Assembly: GCF_004803895.1 (NCBI RefSeq)
Contig: NZ_CP021978.1
Location: 5,332,001 to 5,396,000 of the forward strand
From: Streptomyces hawaiiensis
GTDB lineage: Bacteria > Actinomycetota > Actinomycetes > Streptomycetales > Streptomycetaceae
DNA length: 64,000 nt
Direction of reading: 5' to 3'
Under the pieces are notes generated by a model, which saw only the letters and a list, made by a program, of their open reading frames with translations, did no database searches and was not told the origin of the DNA. Of this stretch, positions 15,003 to 24,587 are shown piece by piece; positions within the stretch are counted from its first letter, which is position 1, and every line of letters begins with the position of its first letter. The position numbers and the translations under genes are program-made.

Positions 15003-17480
15003 ATGAGCAGCCTCTTTGACGACAACTTCCTGGCGAACCTCCAGGCCCAGCGGGGCCCCGCGGACGAGCCCCCGCCGCCGCCCGAGGACGATCACGTACC
15101 GGAGCCGATTCCGGACGATCTGTTCGGCGGGAAGTTCGACATGCCTCCGGACCGGGACGCCTACTACCGGGACGGCGCCCCCCGCCCGGTGGTGGACACC
15201 GCCACCCTCCTGGAAGGGCTGAACGACAACCAGCGCGCCGCCGTCGTCCATTCCGGCTCCCCGCTGCTCATCGTGGCCGGCGCCGGCTCCGGCAAGACCC
15301 GTGTGCTCACGCACCGCATCGCCCACCTGCTCGCCGAGCGGGACGTGCACCCGGGCCAGATCCTCGCGATCACCTTCACCAACAAGGCCGCCGGCGAGAT
15401 GAAGGAGCGCGTCGAGCAGCTCGTCGGCCCGCGCGCGAACGCCATGTGGGTCATGACGTTCCACAGCGCGTGCGTGCGCATCCTGCGCCGGGAGAGCAAG
15501 AAGCTCGGCTTCACGTCCTCCTTCTCGATCTACGACGCCGCCGACTCCAAGCGCCTGATGGCCCTGGTCTGCCGCGACCTGGACCTCGACCCCAAGCGCT
15601 TCCCGCCGAAGTCCTTCAGCGCCAAGATCAGCAACCTGAAGAACGAGCTGATCGACGAGGAGGACTTCGCCGCCCAGGCCACCGACGGCTTCGAGAAGAC
15701 CCTCGCCCAGGCCTACGCGATGTACCAGTCGCGGCTGCGCGAGGCGAACGCCCTCGACTTCGACGACCTGATCATGACGACGGTCAATCTCCTGCGCGCC
15801 TTCCCCGACGTCGCCGAGCACTACCGCCGCCGCTTCCGCCACGTGCTGGTGGACGAGTACCAGGACACCAACCACGCCCAGTACGCCCTCGTCCGGGAAC
15901 TCGTCGGCACCTCCGAGCACCCCGTCGACGTACCGCCCGAGGCCGAGGTCCCGCCCGCCGAGCTGTGCGTGGTGGGCGACGCCGACCAGTCGATCTACGC
16001 CTTCCGCGGCGCGACGATCCGTAACATCCTCCAGTTCGAGGAGGACTACCCGGACGCGACGACGATCCTGCTCGAGCAGAACTACCGCTCCACCCAGACG
16101 ATCCTCAGCGCGGCCAACGCGGTCATCGAGCGCAACGAGTCCCGCCGCCCCAAGAACCTGTGGACCAACGCGGGCGCCGGCGCCCGGATCACCGGCTACG
16201 TCGCCGACACCGAGCACGACGAGGCGCAGTTCGTCGCCGAGGAGATAGACCGTCTCACGGACGCCGGCGAGGCCAAGGCCGGCGACGTCGCCGTCTTCTA
16301 CCGCACCAACGCCCAGTCCCGTGTCTTCGAAGAGATCTTCATCCGCGTCGGCCTGCCCTACAAGGTCGTCGGCGGTGTCCGCTTCTACGAGCGCAAGGAG
16401 GTCCGGGACGTCCTGGCCTACCTGCGCGTGCTGGCCAACCCGGAGGACTCGGTGCCGCTACGCCGGATCCTCAACGTCCCCAAGCGGGGCATCGGCGACC
16501 GTGCCGAGGCGATGATCGACGCCCTGTCCCAGCGGGAGAAGATCAGCTTCCCGCAGGCGCTCAAGCGCGTCGACGAGGCGTACGGCATGGCCGCGCGCTC
16601 CACCAACGCCGTCAAGCGGTTCAACACACTGATGGAGGACCTCCGCACCATCGTCGAGTCCGGCGCCGGACCGGCCACGGTGCTGGAGGCCGTGCTGGAG
16701 CGCACCGGGTACCTCGCCGAGCTGCAGGCCTCCACCGACCCGCAGGACGAGACCCGGATCGAGAACCTCCAGGAACTCGCCGCCGTCGCCATGGAGTTCG
16801 AGCAGGAGCGCGGCGAAGGGGAGCAGAGCACCCTGTCCGAGTTCCTCGAACAGGTCGCGCTGGTCGCCGACTCCGACCAGATCCCCGACGAGGAGGACGG
16901 CGACGGCGTCATCACGCTGATGACCCTGCACACCGCCAAGGGCTTGGAGTTCCCCGTCGTCTTCCTGACCGGCATGGAGGACGGCGTCTTCCCACACATG
17001 CGCGCCCTCGGGCAGGCCAAGGAGCTGGAGGAGGAGCGGCGCCTGGCCTACGTCGGCATTACGCGCGCGCGGGAGCGGCTGTATCTGACGCGCTCCACGC
17101 TGCGCAGCGCCTGGGGCCAGCCGTCGTACAACCCGCCCTCCCGGTTCCTGGAGGAGATCCCGCCGGCCCACCTGGAGTGGAAGCGGACGGGAGGGACCGC
17201 ACCCGCCTCCTCCGGTCCGGTCTCGGCGGTGGCGGCCTCGCTGTCCTCGTCCCGCTCGCGCTCGTCGGCGTCGGGAGCCTCCGGTTTCGCCACGCGCCGC
17301 ACCTCCGAGAAGCCGGTGGTGTCCCTGGCGGTCGGGGACCGGGTCACGCACGACCAGTTCGGGCTCGGGACCGTCGTCGCGGTCAAGGGCACGGGCGGGA
17401 ACGCCGAGGCGACGGTCGACTTCGGCGAGGCCAAGCCGAAGCGGCTGCTGCTGCGGTACGCGCCGGTGGAGAAGCTGTAG
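15003..17480 (+). CDS. pcrA: ATP-dependent DNA helicase PcrA/UvrD
   Basis: A superfamily-1A 3'-5' helicase used in nucleotide excision repair and removal of blocked complexes. The 825 residues include an acidic/Pro-rich N-terminal extension (1-66) and the Q-motif LNDNQRAAV. Walker A AGAGSGKT lies at about 92-99. Further motifs are TFTNKAAGEM (Ia), LVDEYQDTN (II), GDADQSIYAFRGA (III), EQNYRST (IV), TLHTAKGLEFPVVFL (V) and VGITRARERLYL (VI). The C-terminus holds a Ser/Arg linker and the Tudor-like fold typical of PcrA (VGDRVTHDQFGLGTVVAVKG). ATG 15003 follows GGAG and sits just downstream of a PafBC-type promoter, so damage induction is likely. It is a stand-alone gene with a terminator 12 bases after the stop. 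Confidence 0.96.
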   Translation: MSSLFDDNFLANLQAQRGPADEPPPPPEDDHVPEPIPDDLFGGKFDMPPDRDAYYRDGAPRPVVDTATLLEGLNDNQRAAVVHSGSPLLIVAGAGSGKTRVLTHRIAHLLAERDVHPGQILAITFTNKAAGEMKERVEQLVGPRANAMWVMTFHSACVRILRRESKKLGFTSSFSIYDAADSKRLMALVCRDLDLDPKRFPPKSFSAKISNLKNELIDEEDFAAQATDGFEKTLAQAYAMYQSRLREANALDFDDLIMTTVNLLRAFPDVAEHYRRRFRHVLVDEYQDTNHAQYALVRELVGTSEHPVDVPPEAEVPPAELCVVGDADQSIYAFRGATIRNILQFEEDYPDATTILLEQNYRSTQTILSAANAVIERNESRRPKNLWTNAGAGARITGYVADTEHDEAQFVAEEIDRLTDAGEAKAGDVAVFYRTNAQSRVFEEIFIRVGLPYKVVGGVRFYERKEVRDVLAYLRVLANPEDSVPLRRILNVPKRGIGDRAEAMIDALSQREKISFPQALKRVDEAYGMAARSTNAVKRFNTLMEDLRTIVESGAGPATVLEAVLERTGYLAELQASTDPQDETRIENLQELAAVAMEFEQERGEGEQSTLSEFLEQVALVADSDQIPDEEDGDGVITLMTLHTAKGLEFPVVFLTGMEDGVFPHMRALGQAKELEEERRLAYVGITRARERLYLTRSTLRSAWGQPSYNPPSRFLEEIPPAHLEWKRTGGTAPASSGPVSAVAASLSSSRSRSSASGASGFATRRTSEKPVVSLAVGDRVTHDQFGLGTVVAVKGTGGNAEATVDFGEAKPKRLLLRYAPVEKL

Positions 17481-17492
17481 TTCTGTGAGGTG

Positions 17493-17521
17493 AGCCCCCG
17501 CTGGTCGGACCGGCGGGGGCT
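17493..17521. terminator. Bidirectional hairpin between pcrA and the M23 peptidase gene
   Basis: Twelve-base arms (AGCCCCCGCTGG / CCGGCGGGGGCT, one G-T pair) with loop TCGGA separate the convergent stop codons by about equal distances. Confidence 0.8.
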
Positions 17522-17530
17522 GCCGGGACG

Positions 17531-19066
17531 TTACGTCGGGTCGATGCCGTGGCTGCGCAGCCACGGGAGCGGGTCGATCGGCGAGCCGCCGGCCGTGTGG
17601 ACCTCCAAGTGCAGATGAGGGCCCGTCGAGTTGCCGGAGTTGCCGGAGCGGGCGATCGGATCGCCGGCCTTCACGGTCGTACCCGAGGGGACCGTGTAGG
17701 TGGAGAGGTGGCAGTACCACGTCTCCGTGCCGTCCTTCGCGGTCACGATCATCATGTTGCCGTACGCGCTGTTCCACTGCGTGCGCACGGTGCCGTCGGT
17801 CACGGCCATCACGGTCGTGCCGTACGAGACGGGGAAGTCGATGCCCGTGTGCAGGGACATCCAGTTGATGCCGGACTGGCCGTAGTAGGCGCTGAGTCCG
17901 TGCCGGGCGACCGGCAGGGCGAACTTGGGGCGCAGTCGCTCCTTGCGGGCCGCCTCCTCCGCCGCGCGCTTCTTCTCGGCGGCCTGCTGGGCCTTGAGGT
18001 CGATGCGCTCCTGCGTACGGCTGGCCCGGTCGGCGAAGTCGTCGGCGCCGGCGGTGAGGCTCTGCAGCTGTGTGTCCAGCTTGTTGTTGGCGGCGGCCGG
18101 CTTGACCGGCTGCGCGTCCGCCGCGGTCGTCTGCGCCTCAGCGGCACTGTCGTCGGCGAAACTGCCGACGGAGGCGGCGGCGATCCCGGCGACACCCATC
18201 ACGCACGCCGACGGCACCGCGATGGTCATCAGCGCCGAGCGCTTGGGCGGCGTACGGCGGCGGGAACGGGAACCGGCGCGCGATGCCGCCCGCGAGGGCG
18301 GCGCTGCGACGTCCTCCTGACCGTCCAGGAGCGGGGTGACGACGGGCAGTTCACCGGTGGCGGCCGGCTCGCCGCTGTCCGCGGCGGGGTCCTGGTAGCC
18401 GGCCCCGGTGGAGTCGTCGTACGTGAGCTGGTCGAACGTCGCGGTCTCGTGCTGGTCGAAGGTTTCGGCGGGGTGCTCGTACGCCTCGGGAGCCGGTGCG
18501 GCGGTGCCGTCGGAGTTCCACTGTGTTGCGTCGTAGGCACCCGTGTCGAAGGTCTGCGTGCCCCACTCCCATTGCTGGGTGTGGTCGGCGGGGTTGCCTG
18601 ACTGGTCGGGCTGGAGCCAGGCGCCGGCCTCCCACTGCCCGGTGGCGTCGGGAGACGGGGCCTGGGACGGGATGACCGGCATCGGCTGCTGCTCGGCCGT
18701 CCAGGAGGTCGTGTCGTAGACCCCGGTGTCGTAGGCGGCGTGGTGCTGGGCCGCGTACGCGTCGTAGTGCACGTTCTCGTGCGTGCCGGTGGGCCAGTGG
18801 CCGGTGTCGTAGGTTCCCGTGTCCTGGCCGCTGCCCGGCATGTCGCCGAAGAGGGGGTCGGTCGCGAAGCTCGCGGTGGCGTGCCCGGTGGCATCGAAAC
18901 CGGTGCCGTGGGTACCGGTGGAGTCGAATCCGGTGGCGGTGTAGTCGCCGTACGTGGTGAAGTCGCCGTACTGGGCTTCCTGGGTGCCGTACGGCGCGTA
19001 GGGCGCGGAGGCGGCGTCGGAAGCCGGAGCCGGGGTCATGGTCCCCGACGGGTGACGGTCGTTCAC
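17531..19066 (-). CDS. M23 family metallopeptidase with long Thr/Gly/Tyr-rich N-terminal region
   Basis: The 511-residue protein ends in a peptidase M23/LytM domain (about 385-505). Zinc ligands are visible in HTGIDFP and in the HLHLEVH motif, with GNSGNSTGPH just before. It probably cleaves peptidoglycan cross-bridges outside the membrane. Unusually, about 270 residues rich in Thr, Asp, Gly, Tyr, Gln and His precede an Arg-rich stretch (SRAGSRSRRRTPPKRS) and a single hydrophobic segment (about 300-320). The N-terminus is thus probably cytoplasmic, with a short coiled coil (about 355-385) linking the membrane to the catalytic domain. I choose GTG 19066. The ribosome site (AAAGAGAAG) is weak and a TTG directly before it is an alternative. 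The gene is convergent with pcrA. Confidence 0.88.
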   Translation of the reverse strand: MNDRHPSGTMTPAPASDAASAPYAPYGTQEAQYGDFTTYGDYTATGFDSTGTHGTGFDATGHATASFATDPLFGDMPGSGQDTGTYDTGHWPTGTHENVHYDAYAAQHHAAYDTGVYDTTSWTAEQQPMPVIPSQAPSPDATGQWEAGAWLQPDQSGNPADHTQQWEWGTQTFDTGAYDATQWNSDGTAAPAPEAYEHPAETFDQHETATFDQLTYDDSTGAGYQDPAADSGEPAATGELPVVTPLLDGQEDVAAPPSRAASRAGSRSRRRTPPKRSALMTIAVPSACVMGVAGIAAASVGSFADDSAAEAQTTAADAQPVKPAAANNKLDTQLQSLTAGADDFADRASRTQERIDLKAQQAAEKKRAAEEAARKERLRPKFALPVARHGLSAYYGQSGINWMSLHTGIDFPVSYGTTVMAVTDGTVRTQWNSAYGNMMIVTAKDGTETWYCHLSTYTVPSGTTVKAGDPIARSGNSGNSTGPHLHLEVHTAGGSPIDPLPWLRSHGIDPT

Positions 19067-19285
19067 CAACTTCTCTTTCGCCTCGACAACAGGGGCTGCC
19101 AGAGCAGTGCGGCGACTGTACCCGGCGGTATGCGGGCACGACAATCTTCGGCAGGTTTCGCGCGCGCAGGAAACGGGCATTCGGCCGCGTTTTGGCGGAC
19201 CGCGGACACGGGCTTGGCCCTGTGTTCGAAGTTTGTTCGAGGTTGATCGGTACTGCGGCGTTGAGTGACCGCTGTATGACGAGTC

Positions 19286-20149
19286 TCAGGCGACCGTCAG
19301 ACCGCCGGTGCGTTCGACGGACGGTTCACCCGGGCGGGCCGTGTCGAGGACCTGCCGTATGCCGTTGGCGACGGCGGGGTGCACGGGCAGCGCGAGATGG
19401 CCGATGCCGGTGACGCGCACATTCTGCGCCGTCAGATCGGGATGGTCGATGCACGCCGTCTCCAGCGGGACCATCACATGATCCAGGTCGCTCCAGAAGC
19501 TGACGAAGTGCGTACGGCAGTCAGGGGCGGGCAGAGTGAGCTCCTCGAGCACCGGTGAGCCGGGGCGCATCTGGCGCACGATGGGGTGCGCGTTCGCCAC
19601 GGGCATCACTCGGGTTCCGGAGTGCGGCGTGCCGAGCGTGACAAGAGTGCGTACGCGGGTGTCGCCGCCGAGCCGCTGCACGTAGTAACGCGCTATCAGG
19701 CCGCCGAGGCTGTGCCCGACCACGTCGACCCGGTCGGCCCCCGTGCGCTCGCAGATCTCCTCGATGTGCCGGCCGAGCAGCTCGGCGGCGGCGCGTATGT
19801 CGCAGGTCAGCGGCGAGTAGTTGAGGGACTCGATCTGCTGCCTGCCGTGCTGGGCGAGGCTGCGGCGCAGCAGGACGAAGACCGAGCGGTTGTCGATGAA
19901 GCCGTGCAGCAGGACGACCGGAGGCTTGGCCTGCGTGGGCAGTTGGGCGGCGCCGTCCGCAGGCGGTGCCGGGGCGGGGGCGCGCCGCTCCTGGGTGATG
20001 CCGGACGGGTAGAGGAGGAGATGCCCGGCCAGGATCGCGACCTCCAGGGCGGTGGCCTTCAGGAGAGCCAGGGAGAGTCCGGCCAGTCTTCCCGGCAGCA
20101 GGCGCTCGCACAACGGAAGAAAGGGCAGAGCAGCCCTGGTGACCTTCAT
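19286..20149 (-). CDS. Alpha/beta-hydrolase lipase/esterase
   Basis: The 287-residue protein has an N-terminal hydrophobic region (about residues 20-50) that may anchor or export it. The alpha/beta-hydrolase fold follows: VVLLHGFIDN (oxyanion region), the nucleophile elbow GHSLGG with Ser147, a candidate Asp in SDLDHVM, and the C-terminal catalytic His in GIGHLALP. The pattern fits triacylglycerol lipases/esterases of the PGAP1-like or EstA type found in Streptomyces. ATG 20149 is supported by GGAGGTCGGCC directly upstream. A longer in-frame extension upstream is low-complexity and rejected. The gene is divergent from the B12-binding protein gene. Confidence 0.85.
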   Translation of the reverse strand: MKVTRAALPFLPLCERLLPGRLAGLSLALLKATALEVAILAGHLLLYPSGITQERRAPAPAPPADGAAQLPTQAKPPVVLLHGFIDNRSVFVLLRRSLAQHGRQQIESLNYSPLTCDIRAAAELLGRHIEEICERTGADRVDVVGHSLGGLIARYYVQRLGGDTRVRTLVTLGTPHSGTRVMPVANAHPIVRQMRPGSPVLEELTLPAPDCRTHFVSFWSDLDHVMVPLETACIDHPDLTAQNVRVTGIGHLALPVHPAVANGIRQVLDTARPGEPSVERTGGLTVA

Positions 20150-20673
20150 GGCCGACCTCCTGTCGGCACGCGGGAGGACGGCTCCGCCCCCCGTGTGCCC
20201 TCGTGGAAAGCAGCTGCGAAGACGGCCGGCCGTGACCGCGAGAGCGGCGTGAGCCGCGTGAGCTGCGGGGACAGAGCACGGCGCGTGGCGTGTGTGACGC
20301 CGGTGGTGTGACGGAGGTCCCCGATCGGTGGGGTGACGAGGCTCCCCGCTGGTGCGCCGTGTCTGCCCTGCGTGCTGTGCGTGCGGTGCTTGCCCTGCGT
20401 GTTTTCGCCGAGGTGTCCGACCGCCGCTGTGTGTGGTGGACGGCGCGGCGGTAGGGCAACCCCGATGCGGCTCCCCTTGCGCTTGTCCCATCGTGTGATT
20501 TCCCCCTCGGTACGCACCCCGAAACTGCCGGTTGCGGGATGCTGGAGATAACGTTCGTTCACTTGCCCGGACGGTTCGGGGTGGGGTGTCCGTGCGGTGC
20601 GGCGTGTACGGCTTGCCCGATGTGTGCGGTACTTGTCGGTACGGATGGATGTAGTCGCTTCATGGAGGCAGTG
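20150..20673. other. Divergent intergenic region (lipase / IcmB)
   Basis: These 524 bases contain only low-complexity open frames. Repeated GGTGTGACG/GGGGTGACG and CCCTGCGTG units are visible at about 20290-20400. Neither a recognised riboswitch nor a clear vegetative promoter stands out. Confidence 0.45.
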
Positions 20674-21090
<417 letters not shown>

Positions 21091-21269
21091 GCCTGCGGCG
21101 GGCCGGCCCGGGCGCCATGGCCCTGCCGGTGCCCGCACGCCCTCGGTCCGGTGGAGCCGCTTCGTCGGGCGGACGGCTGCGACCGCCTCTGGCGGCCGTC
21201 CCCGTAGTCGGCATGCACGGCGGCAGCCGGTTGCCGGAGGGCGCCCGTCGCCGGACGGGCGGACCGGGG

Positions 21270-22949
21270 TCAGGCCGCTCCCAGCTCCTCGGCCATCGCC
21301 GCGCGCAGACGCAGGGTCGTGACCAGGCGCTGGAAGGCCTCCGCCCAGTAGCCGCCGGCTCCCGGGGACGCGTTCTCCGGTTCGTCCGGCACGGCCAGCA
21401 GGGCGTCGAGCCGGGAGGCCTCGGACGGGGCGAGGCAGCGCTCGGCCAGGCCCATGACTCCGCTGAAACTCCATGGATAACTCCCCGCGTCCCGAGCGAT
21501 GTTGAGCGCGTCCACGACGGCCCCGCCGAGCGGCGCGGTCCACGGCACCGCGCACACCCCGAGCAGCTGAAAGGCCTCGGACAGGCCGTGCGCGGCGATG
21601 AAGCCGGCCACCCACGCGGCCCGTTCGGCGGCGCCCAGTGTGCCGAGCAGCTTGGCCCGCTCGGCCAGGGACACCGCACCCGGACCGCCCGCCTCCGGCG
21701 CCGACGGATCGCCGAGCAGCGCCCGTGACCACTCGGCGTCCCGCTGGCGCACCGCCGCCCGGCACCACGCCGCGTGCAGTTCGCCCTGCCAGCCGTCCGC
21801 CACCGGCAGCGCCACGATCTCCCGGGGCGTGCGCCCGCCGAGCCGCCGCGACCAGGTCCCGAGCGGCGCCGCCTCCACCAGCTGACCGAGCCACCAGGAC
21901 CGTTCGCCCCGTCCTGCCGGGGCCTTCGCCACGACGCCGTCGCGTTCCATGCCCGGATCGCACTCGTGCGGCGCCTCGACGGCGATCGTCGGGGTGCTCT
22001 TCGTGGTCCCCCCGGGCCCCTTGCTCACGAGGCCGGTCCCCGGCGACTGCGCGGTCTGCAGGTGGTCGATGGCGACACACGCCTCCGCCCTGACCGCCAT
22101 CCGCGCGGCGAGCGCCGAACCGGGCAGCGCCGACAGCAGTTCCGCCGCCGTCGCCCGGACGTTGCGGCCGCGGTCGGCCAGGGCCTGTTCCAGGAACGGC
22201 TCGTCGTCCGGGCCCAGGCCCGCGCGCAGGGAATCGAGGAACATCAGCCGGTCCTCGGCCCGTTCCGTCGCCCACGTCGTCGCGAGCAGGTCGCGGGCGG
22301 CGGCCGGTTCGCGTGAGCGCAGGGCGGACAGCAGGGCGACGCGTTCGGCGAACAGGCCCTCCTGCCACAGCTGCTGGACCCTGTCGTCGTCCTCGAGGTG
22401 CGGCAGGGCCGCTCCGCCGCCCGGGGTCGCGCGCAGGGCGAACCGCCAGTCCGCGTTCAGCCGGGCCATCCACAGGGCTCGCGGGCCCGCGAACTCCAGC
22501 GCCGCCGGACGCAGGTCGGTACGGCCCCGGGCCGCGTCCAGCAACGCCGGAAGCGCCTGCGGAGGCGGCGCAAAACCACGGGCGTTCGCCGCCGCGAGCC
22601 ACTGCGGCAGCAGCTCCGTCAGGTCGGGCGCGGCGCCCCGCCGGCCGCCGCCGGACGGGCCGGGGCGGTCGGCGAGCAGCATGGCGAGCCTGCGGGCAGC
22701 CGCCGGCGGCAGCGCAGGTCGCGCGTCCTCCGGAGCCGGCTGCGGACGCTCAGCCGCCCGCGCCGGGCGCAGACCGGCCCGCCGTCGGACGGTCTCCACG
22801 GCCGCCGCGTCCAGTAGGGCCACGGGGGCGTCCCGGCCCGGCGCGGTGCCGGGCGGGGTGCGCCGGTCGGTGCCCAGCAGCGCGGTGGTGACGAGCCCCT
22901 CCCAGGCGTCCGCGCCGGGCGCGTCCACGGGAGCGGAGGTCCTGGTCAT
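21270..22949 (-). CDS. DUF5691 family protein of the MoxR/VWA/SWIM island
   Basis: The 559-residue protein is all-helical, Ala/Leu/Arg-rich and HEAT-repeat-like in the middle (ERVALLSALRSREPAAARDLLATTWATERAEDRLMFLDSLR is typical of the repeat character). It begins with the short motif WEGLVTTALLGTDRR that marks DUF5691. It has no signal peptide or membrane helix. It is the second gene of a minus-strand unit with the SWIM-domain gene, 137 bases downstream of it. Family knowledge links DUF5691 with MoxR ATPases, VWA proteins, DUF5682 and SWIM proteins, but the molecular role is unknown. It starts at ATG 22949 behind GGAAAGGAAG. Confidence 0.75.
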   Translation of the reverse strand: MTRTSAPVDAPGADAWEGLVTTALLGTDRRTPPGTAPGRDAPVALLDAAAVETVRRRAGLRPARAAERPQPAPEDARPALPPAAARRLAMLLADRPGPSGGGRRGAAPDLTELLPQWLAAANARGFAPPPQALPALLDAARGRTDLRPAALEFAGPRALWMARLNADWRFALRATPGGGAALPHLEDDDRVQQLWQEGLFAERVALLSALRSREPAAARDLLATTWATERAEDRLMFLDSLRAGLGPDDEPFLEQALADRGRNVRATAAELLSALPGSALAARMAVRAEACVAIDHLQTAQSPGTGLVSKGPGGTTKSTPTIAVEAPHECDPGMERDGVVAKAPAGRGERSWWLGQLVEAAPLGTWSRRLGGRTPREIVALPVADGWQGELHAAWCRAAVRQRDAEWSRALLGDPSAPEAGGPGAVSLAERAKLLGTLGAAERAAWVAGFIAAHGLSEAFQLLGVCAVPWTAPLGGAVVDALNIARDAGSYPWSFSGVMGLAERCLAPSEASRLDALLAVPDEPENASPGAGGYWAEAFQRLVTTLRLRAAMAEELGAA

Positions 22950-23086
22950 GAGCTTCCTTTCCGCGGGGCGCCCGGTGGTTGAAGGCTCGCCCTTACCGGT
23001 TGTCCCGTGATGCCTGAAAGATGCGTGGATCTGTGGGATGGGCGGGGCGGGGTGAAGTGCCGTGGGCGGGGCCGCTGTCGCCGGCT

Positions 23087-24442
23087 CTAGCACAGCGCGA
23101 CCGCGTCGCCCGGGCCCTCGGGCCAGGCCGTCAGCGGGGTGAAGCCCTGGTGGCCGCATTCGCCGAAAACCCTGACCGGAGCCCCGCCCGACAGGGCGAC
23201 GAGCCGCCACAGACCCGGCCGGGAACGCGCGGTGGGAGTGAGCGGCAAGGCCGCGTCCTCGTCGGCGTCCGCCAGCTGCCAGGAGTCGCCGTCCGGGGCC
23301 GGGACGACCCGGTCCAGGGTCACCGGGACGGACTCCAGCCACGGGTCCTCGCGCAGGGCGTCGCCGTAACGGGCCGCCGCCCGGGACGTCGTCATCCCCG
23401 GCGGACGTATCGCCGCGGGCGCGGGCGGGGCGAACCGTTCGCCCAGGGCCACCCGCGGCTGCCCGGCGCCCGGGTACGCGGACACCTCGGCCTCCAGGCT
23501 CAGGCCCACCGGCAGCGCCAGCTCCGGGGCGCGGCCTGCGGCGCCGTAGGAGAGGAGCAGCACGGTGCGGTGCGAGGCGGCGCCGTGCAGCCAGATCCGG
23601 CGGGTCGTCAGACGCGGGTCCGCCGTGTCGTACTGGGCGAGGACCAGCCAGTGGTCGCGCAGCGACGGGCCGTCCGCGGAGGCCGGGAGGCCCATGCGGG
23701 AGCGGACCGTGGCGGCGAGGCCGTCCGGGAGCCGCTCGCGGCGCAGCCAGCCCCGGCCGAGGAGATGCAGCAGCGCGCACTCCTCCAGCAGCCGCACCGG
23801 CCAGCCCGGGCCGGTGGCCGGGATCGCCCCCAACTCCCGCACCCGGCCCGCCAGCCCCTGGGCCTGGGCGTCGACCATCCTGGCCGCCGTCTCCTCCCAC
23901 AGGCCGTACCCCGCCTGCTCCGCGGTCGCCAGGCCGCCGCGCAGCAGATCGACCAGGCGCTGCTCCAGCTCCACCGCGCCCGCCGTGACCCGCTCGGCGC
24001 GGCGCTCCGCCCGGCGTCGCGCCGCCTGCGGATCAGCGGACCCGGACGGCGCACCGGAGCCGTCCCCGGCCTTCTTCTCCTCTGCGCGCCCGCGCCGCCC
24101 CGCTGTCCACTGCGCCGCCCACGGCGGTACCTGCCCCGGCGGCACCGCCGCCTCGTCTGCGGCCCAGAGCAGCAGCAGCCCCAGCGCGTGCTTGCACGGG
24201 AACTTGCGGCTGGGACAACTGCACTTGTACGCGGGCCCGGCGGCGTCCGCGATGTCCACGACCGTCTGATACGGCTTGCTTCCGCTGCCCTTGCACAGCC
24301 CCCACACCGTCCCCTCGTCGGCACACCCCGCCTCGGACCACGGCCCCGCCGCGCCGAGTTTGCTTCCCGCTTTGCGTGATGCCGCGTCAGGCGCCAGTGC
24401 CAGCACCTGGTCCGCGGTCCAGCGCACCCCCTGCTGAGTCAT
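23087..24442 (-). CDS. SWIM zinc-finger protein (YehQ-like)
   Basis: The 451-residue protein carries a SWIM zinc finger near the N-terminus (Cys74-x-Cys76-x6-Cys83-x-His85, in CSCPSRKFPCKHALG), a fold that can bind DNA or protein. A basic/charged linker (about 115-165) and a long Ala/Leu-rich region without recognised enzyme motifs follow. E. coli YehQ, partner of YehL, YehM and YehP, has the same domain. I start at ATG 24442: a PafBC-type promoter ends seven bases upstream, so an upstream in-frame start would lie inside the promoter. The mRNA would be leaderless. It is divergent from the MoxR gene and leads into the DUF5691 gene. Confidence 0.85.
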   Translation of the reverse strand: MTQQGVRWTADQVLALAPDAASRKAGSKLGAAGPWSEAGCADEGTVWGLCKGSGSKPYQTVVDIADAAGPAYKCSCPSRKFPCKHALGLLLLWAADEAAVPPGQVPPWAAQWTAGRRGRAEEKKAGDGSGAPSGSADPQAARRRAERRAERVTAGAVELEQRLVDLLRGGLATAEQAGYGLWEETAARMVDAQAQGLAGRVRELGAIPATGPGWPVRLLEECALLHLLGRGWLRRERLPDGLAATVRSRMGLPASADGPSLRDHWLVLAQYDTADPRLTTRRIWLHGAASHRTVLLLSYGAAGRAPELALPVGLSLEAEVSAYPGAGQPRVALGERFAPPAPAAIRPPGMTTSRAAARYGDALREDPWLESVPVTLDRVVPAPDGDSWQLADADEDAALPLTPTARSRPGLWRLVALSGGAPVRVFGECGHQGFTPLTAWPEGPGDAVALC

Positions 24443-24449
24443 GCCATCG

Positions 24450-24471
24450 AAGGTAGATCCCACCACTGACA
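24450..24471 (-). promoter_or_regulatory. PafBC-type promoter of the SWIM-DUF5691 unit
   Basis: On the minus strand TTGTCAGTG is followed after 8 bases (counted from TGTCAGTG) by TACCTT, matching TGTCRGTG-N8-TANNNT. The start would coincide with the SWIM ATG. Confidence 0.75.
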
Positions 24472-24522
24472 ATCGGGTCCGCGAGCGGCTCCGGCAGGGC
24501 GTTTGCGCAGGTCAGGACGCAT

Positions 24523-24544
24523 TGTCAGTGGTGTGGTGCACCGT
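24523..24544 (+). promoter_or_regulatory. PafBC-like element before the MoxR-DUF5682-VWA operon
   Basis: TGTCAGTG (24523-24530) is followed after 8 bases by CACCGT, which differs from TANNNT at the first base. With the minus-strand copy it forms a 13-bp inverted repeat (CACCACTGACAAT / ATTGTCAGTGGTG) about 47 bases apart. Confidence 0.55.
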
Positions 24545-24587
24545 TGGTGTCAGATCCGAACCGGCCGAGCTGGAGGGGGACTTTGCC

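Noticed and set aside
19226..19240. TCGAAGTTTGTTCGA, a possible LexA (SOS) box upstream of the M23 peptidase gene
   Set aside because: It is 15 bases long, one short of the actinobacterial SOS box, and lacks the GAAC half-site; the gene is not a repair gene.
20296..20538. Extension of the lipase or a separate small protein on the minus strand
   Set aside because: Low-complexity His/Thr/Arg-rich sequence and a good ribosome site only at ATG 20149.
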